This document shows, piece after piece, positions 61,001-64,000 of a stretch of 64,000 bases of DNA. The stretch spans positions 1 through 64,000 of the forward strand of contig JABVXU010000141.1 in assembly GCA_013365365.1 (NCBI GenBank), written 5' to 3'. A model generated the notes under the pieces. The model saw nothing but the letters and a program-made list of their open reading frames with translations, was not told the DNA's origin and ran no database searches. The DNA comes from Cruorifilaria tuberocauda (lineage: Eukaryota; Nematoda; Chromadorea; Rhabditida; Onchocercidae). Numbering within the stretch: position 1 is the stretch's first letter; each line of letters opens with the position of its first letter. Made by a program: the position numbers and the translations under genes.

Positions 61001-64000
61001 AAATAGCTCAAATTATTTGAATTTTTTACCAGTAAAAAAATTAAAATTTTAATAAATGTACAACTGCGCTCAACTGTAATACTGATACCAACATACTCTT
61101 ATCGAAAAGCCATTTTTTATGATTACGGCTACAGTATTCAGCTCGTCATATCGCATGAACCATAAGTTTATTGTTATTCTACCACTCATCTTTAGCATAA
61201 TATTCATTATCAATGGTATTTTGCGCTCACTATTTCTCAGCAATTCACTGAAAGTAATTTATAACGTATAATATTTAGTTCGATGATAAAATCTTGTAAA
61301 TCAATTTTATTAAACTGTATCATTTAAATGACAAAATGGATAGGAAAATCTACTGAGTAAAAGAAACAAATTGAGGAAAGTGCGATATTAATATAATTAG
61401 GAAATATTATCTTTGTAAACATTAGTCATTACCATTTAAATATCAATTATTTTCATTAAAACCCTTTCCTCAAATGGATACAGTACCAAGATTGAAGAAT
61501 TTACTGCGTCAAAACTTACGTGGGTGTAGCATCAGCGAAATCTGCCGGAAAAAAATAACTGACGAAAGCAATGCGACATGCTTCAGCCCACGGACCATAT
61601 GCAATAGCGACATTTTCGCCAAAATCGATATTTAAATCGCAAATTGGTTCCGAAGAAGCTAAAGTAGTTCCCAACTTCACCAATTAAAAAACATCGCTGA
61701 TATCATCTATCGATGAATACTAGCGATGTATTTTAATTTCTTTTAATTTTATTTGCCTTTCTTCTAATCAATCTAATTAATTGTCTTCTAAATTTTACAT
61801 TGCGGATTAAATGTAATTATCCATAGTGAACTTCAAAAGGTACACAGTCTTGACATATTTAGAAGTAGTTAAACTAATTTGGATTTATTAATTAGTTTGG
61901 AAGAAGTTTGAAAATGAAATTTAATGATACCAAAGATACTCTCACGATAAACAGCTTTCAGTGTAGCATTCTGAAGAATTTTGAAACCACTTCCCATTGT
62001 CCGAGGTGCATTGTATCGCTTCCACAAATTACATGAATCACTTTCATCGTATTCTTCATTATTATTTAAAGAAATCGAGAAGTTCGAACCATTAACGGAG
62101 CATACCAATAGCTTAGCATTGTTCATTTCTTGCAGTTGTCCATTAACTATAAACTTTCTTTCATTTCTTAATTTCACTTCTTTCTCGAAAAGACACAATT
62201 TTTTTTTCAGCTATATCTTTCTGTAATATAATTAACAATGAGATAATTACATATAATAGAGAGAGAAATAGAAATGAATTTTCAGAATTTGAAAAAAGTG
62301 ATTAATTAATTGCAATACGTTGATTTTCGCAAGTGAATGTAAGGAAGCGATAGTATAACACAAGCATAGAAGTTAACTTTCCTTAATAAGCTTTTATTCC
62401 TTTAAAAGCTAACAAATTAAATATTTCATTTGTTATGTAAATAACCACATAGAAAACAGTTGAGCTATTTGACGAGTGTGATTCAGATTTTAAGCAATTA
62501 ATTTCAATATTAAAATTAGGGTACAACTAACCATTGTTCCATATTTTTTGGCAATTAGCAAATCAATTTAGAACTTGAAAGAAATGATGGAATATTCTTA
62601 GAAATATACGTTAGGCTTCCACTTGTTGTGTCAAAATATAGCAAATATATTTAGCGTAGTGAATGTTTGACACAAAATTTAAACTATCGATTAGCTTACA
62701 TAATGTTTTGTGTGAAAAAATGACAAGCGTAGTGGGTAACAAACGATTTCCGACGTACACGCGGAGATTTCTGGTAGATATACGCATTGTACCGACAAAT
62801 GCCCAAAAATCTTTTAGAAATTTATCAGTCATTTCTGAAACGACAATAATTTATCTCAGTAACGTTTCCTGAATTGAATAGTCAACTTATCTCTCTATAA
62901 CATATTCAATGTTATTTGCTAAGCATTTTATCATCAGTTATCTTATTTTTTATAAATCTTTTTGTATAGCATGTTATACGATGAATTGTCATTTGGAAAA
63001 GCCTTATATATCGAATTTCATTGACTGCTTTCATAACAAATCTCGTTTTCAAAACTATAAATCATAGTCGAACAAAATTATAATCCATTTAAGAAAAGCA
63101 TGAATTTAATTGATTTCATTCACATAATTTTGCAATTTATAAAATAGAATCTTTTAATCGAATATTCAAATCTTTCCAACCGTCGCATACAAAAAAATCT
63201 CCAAATTAGAGTCAATTTTAGAAGGTAAAAACTGATCAAATCATGAAGTCACCGTAGAAAATGGCATTAGAAAGAGGATACGATGAAAAATATCTGGATT
63301 CACTTTTCCATTCCTTCTTTACTCCTTTTCTCAGGTTAATATATAATTGATTATGCCAAATTATATTACAAATTACATACCACAAAAAGTGATATATTAT
63401 TTGGCATAAATAAATAACAGTTTTTTCTTATGTATGTCAGAAAATAACGGTCTAATTTTACTAAGTTTTATACGCTTTTCATGAAAACGAATTTTTTTAA
63501 AAGTACTCGTAACATCTTCACAAATTCCATCGGCATGCTGTTGATGCTGTGAAACTGTTGTAAAAAGCTTTTCAAATTTAGGATCTTTTTTTAACCTCCG
63601 ATATGCTTTCAAACGATTGTATATGTGAATATGCAATCCATTCAACGTTAGGCGTAAACGGCCTTTTAGGCTGAAATTTCGAAATGTAAAAAGACTTCAA
63701 ATGGTTCCATTTTCTTTAATAATAAAGACAGCTTAACCATTGATTATATTTAATTACTTACTAAAGAACAATAACATAAGAAGCATAAATATTTTTTTAG
63801 GACATAAATTTAATTAGATCTAAACTTAACAAATTTAGTTCGAACTTAATAAGATATGTTTTCAAAAACAACTTTCGTGTGTAAAGGTCAACTGATTTGA
63901 TATATCGCCAGTAGGAGAAGATAATATAGCCATCGTTACAGTGAATACCATAATCTTCGCATATAAATGTAAAATGACGAAACATTACTTTTCCAGCTAG
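31283..64000 (-). CDS. lpd-3: Bridge-like lipid transfer protein LPD-3/BLTP1 (KIAA1109/Tweek/Csf1), 5'-partial
   Basis: I trace 67 minus-strand exons with GT-AG borders and one continuous frame (10,362 nt, about 3,453 residues plus stop). Family landmarks are GKVMFRHFTFICEDYGIH with YIIFSYWR near the visible start, LRLTLNGLHIHIYNR, YVGNRLLPTTL, VAIAYGPWAEACRIAFVSYF, the region FTYDMRKLSQLIAFPTPWYR, and the C-terminal TIPKVVQR. These correspond to remembered BLTP1 segments in the same order. BLTP1 proteins form a very long hydrophobic-grooved rod of repeated beta-groove units that bridges ER-plasma membrane and other contact sites and moves phospholipid in bulk; in worms LPD-3 affects lipid supply and cold tolerance. 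The N-terminal membrane anchor and start codon lie beyond the right edge. C. elegans LPD-3 is about 4,000 residues, so roughly a seventh may be missing or divergent. Family identity is strong; several exon borders are tentative. Confidence 0.85.
35677..35756. repeat. AATACCAAT(A/C)ATACT minisatellite in lpd-3 intron
   Basis: About five degenerate copies of a 14-20 base unit containing ACCAAT and ATACT, lying in the 1.08-kb intron between lpd-3 exons 59 and 60. The unit carries CCAAT cores, but the setting gives no reason to call it a promoter. Confidence 0.75.
37193..40141 (-). CDS. lpd-3: lpd-3 exons 49-56 of window
   Basis: Coding order: 39842-40141, 39417-39553, 38992-39054, 38714-38879, 38400-38537, 37800-37940, 37466-37561 and 37193-37362. 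Exon 49 (100 codons) is polar, Ser/Asp/Glu-rich and likely an unstructured linker. Exon 56 encodes IDIGQATFTYDMRKLSQLIA with FPTPWYRKR, matching the highly conserved VVDIGSAKFKYDMRRLTEIL and AFPKAWYRR of the family's C-terminal (FSA_C) region. Confidence 0.8.
40355..44452 (-). CDS. lpd-3: lpd-3 exons 40-48 of window
   Basis: Coding order: 44235-44452, 43725-43859, 43380-43493, 42706-42804, 42274-42382, 41740-41981, 41185-41370, 40704-40898 and 40355-40534. Exon 48 is strikingly basic (WELRRLKKLQLIRVKQF and DRLRRQKLREKGFKK), a helical, charged stretch unlike the beta-rich neighbours. Exon 44's left border is uncertain: 42319 also gives a phase-1 donor. Intron 42383-42705 carries a 64-bp tandem duplication. 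Confidence 0.7.
42528..42638. repeat. 64-bp tandem duplication in lpd-3 intron
   Basis: The 47 bases starting at 42528 recur exactly from 42592, a period of 64. Within each unit a shorter TATCTCCTATATTTAT word is also repeated. It lies wholly inside a 323-nt intron. Confidence 0.8.
45152..49341 (-). CDS. lpd-3: lpd-3 exons 31-39 of window
   Basis: Coding order: 49271-49341, 48952-49038, 48476-48618, 47543-47812, 46961-47129, 46528-46691, 46204-46291, 45682-45836 and 45152-45273. These encode further alternating hydrophobic/polar strands (for example GVIGNFAIKQFNISTFIFFW, ALLVINLGTLFPRIEIFF and LLPSLLIAYKK) as expected for groove repeats. Small exons of 71-90 nt are fixed only by phase and open frame. 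Intron 46292-46527 contains GCATG-type motifs. Confidence 0.7.
49473..52784 (-). CDS. lpd-3: lpd-3 exons 24-30 of window
   Basis: Coding order: 52616-52784, 52261-52460, 51731-51908, 51029-51173, 50572-50770, 50102-50353 and 49473-49662. Recognisable segments are FLTPLSIEVIQRLTERAEIM and GLPPLYITLFQATVIDG, where BLTP1 has LxTPLxLEALQR and LPxxNVxLLQAS. The donor of exon 28 is placed at a GTTAAT site to keep frame with exon 29. Exon 30 is Ser/Thr/Gly-rich and probably disordered. Confidence 0.72.
53015..55565 (-). CDS. lpd-3: lpd-3 exons 18-23 of window
   Basis: Coding order: 55381-55565, 54988-55065, 54359-54409, 54241-54292, 53492-53656 and 53015-53218. Exons 18-19 encode a segment ending in KFLKMHDEYTKRLYFLWL followed by NEAKCGCYGSFAFFG, which aligns with the family's FLELHDQ...KRLWFLWP and CGCLGG...FFGG motif. 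The two small exons 20 and 21 (51 and 52 nt) are held in by phase. Exon 23 is polar and Ser/Asn/Gln-rich, a likely surface loop. Confidence 0.72.
55749..59142 (-). CDS. lpd-3: lpd-3 exons 11-17 of window
   Basis: Coding order: 59050-59142, 58480-58657, 58309-58382, 57781-57990, 57363-57442, 57266-57299 and 55749-55907. Exon 11 (FALWIIKNYIEDYFGLYNQ) resembles the conserved YLMMLRDNYFG segment, and exon 14 carries KKVHDGLLSIDQIAIRMNSF. Exon 13 starts after an internal GCTGTAG acceptor so that phases fit. Exon 16 is a 34-nt micro-exon required to link exon 15 (phase 2) to exon 17 (phase 0); it is the least certain piece. The 1.36-kb intron 55908-57265 has no other exon that I can support. A partial copy of exon 14 lies in the intron before it. 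Confidence 0.65.
57918..57943 (-). repeat. Source of duplicated segment within lpd-3 exon 14
   Basis: 26 bases of coding sequence (KKVHDGLL region) identical to 58220-58245 in the adjacent upstream intron. Confidence 0.85.
58208..58275 (-). pseudogene. Partial copy of lpd-3 exon 14 in the preceding intron
   Basis: 58220-58245 is identical to 57918-57943 of exon 14, and weaker similarity continues on both sides. Read on the minus strand it gives SASFYKNKKVHDGLLFENQF against exon 14's SESFKKVHDGLLSIDQIAI. Between the exon 13 donor and this copy there is no AG that could serve as an acceptor, so it is probably not spliced in. It looks like a recent, short, local duplication that is decaying. 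Confidence 0.7.
59264..61658 (-). CDS. lpd-3: lpd-3 exons 5-10 of window
   Basis: Coding order: 61520-61658, 61097-61247, 60728-60967, 60497-60633, 59770-60013 and 59264-59431. Landmarks are IDFGENVAIAYGPWAEACR, DLTQFVPQIWNCRIEFTDA and WHPIYLPYESDLPVRV. The first two align with GPWADRQRD and DLARFVPYTWN motifs remembered from vertebrate BLTP1. All six exons are in phase. Exon 10 uses an upstream acceptor at 59432 so that NWLDFLCTRQITL is included and frame is kept. Confidence 0.78.
61946..64000 (-). CDS. lpd-3: lpd-3 exons 1-4 of window (N-terminal region)
   Basis: Minus-strand exons in coding order: 63873-64000 (may continue past the edge or begin at 63998), 63462-63670, 62700-62834 and 61946-62146. 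They encode the first repeating groove units: ICEDYGIHCNDGYIIFSYWR, GRLRLTLNGLHIHIYNRL, VGNRLLPTTL and PRTMGSGFKILQNATLKAV. These match the most conserved N-terminal part of the family. Exon 4 is taken to start after a GTTTATAG acceptor at 62147 because the earlier acceptors would bring stop codons into frame; that choice also gives matching phase with exon 3. Confidence 0.75.

Overview
The window looks like AT-rich nuclear DNA from a parasitic nematode, most likely a spirurid/filarial worm. The evidence is a cuticle collagen, a nematode-type cytoplasmic intermediate filament protein with a lamin-like tail, many short introns ending in TTTCAG-like acceptors, and acceptor sites placed directly before start codons as expected for spliced-leader trans-splicing. 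I see no bacterial, viral or transposon genes. The species cannot be fixed from the sequence alone.

Layout. 1-10,510 is gene-poor DNA with simple repeats, a purine tract, a G-rich island and a perfect 21-bp hairpin. Plus-strand genes follow: an endophilin-B-like BAR-domain protein (10,519-13,246, 7 exons, 251 aa), a cuticle collagen (15,144-17,636, 5 exons, 292 aa), an intermediate filament protein (21,490-26,520, 12 exons, 573 aa), and exosome subunit EXOSC7/RRP42 (27,957-30,574, 8 exons, 309 aa). The whole right half, 31,283-64,000 on the minus strand, is one giant gene converging on exos-7. I reconstruct 67 exons in one unbroken frame (10,362 coding nt, about 3,450 residues). It runs off the right edge at its 5' end, and its 3' end is complete. 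Its segments match the bridge-like lipid transfer protein BLTP1 / KIAA1109 / Tweek / Csf1 family, called LPD-3 in C. elegans.

The genes share no single pathway. Collagen and the intermediate filament protein both serve body-wall and epidermal structure. The BAR protein and LPD-3 act on membranes, by shaping them and by moving lipid between them. Exos-7 belongs to RNA decay. The tight SL-type acceptors before exos-7 and the BAR gene fit independent trans-spliced transcripts; spacing between genes is too wide to argue for an operon.

The most unusual items are a recent partial copy of an lpd-3 exon inside the preceding intron, two near-perfect foldbacks (one intergenic, one in a collagen intron), a G-rich island in otherwise AT-rich DNA, and the giant gene itself. 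Exon borders were read by eye from GT/AG sites, reading-frame continuity and remembered family similarity. A few lpd-3 borders are tentative and marked as such.
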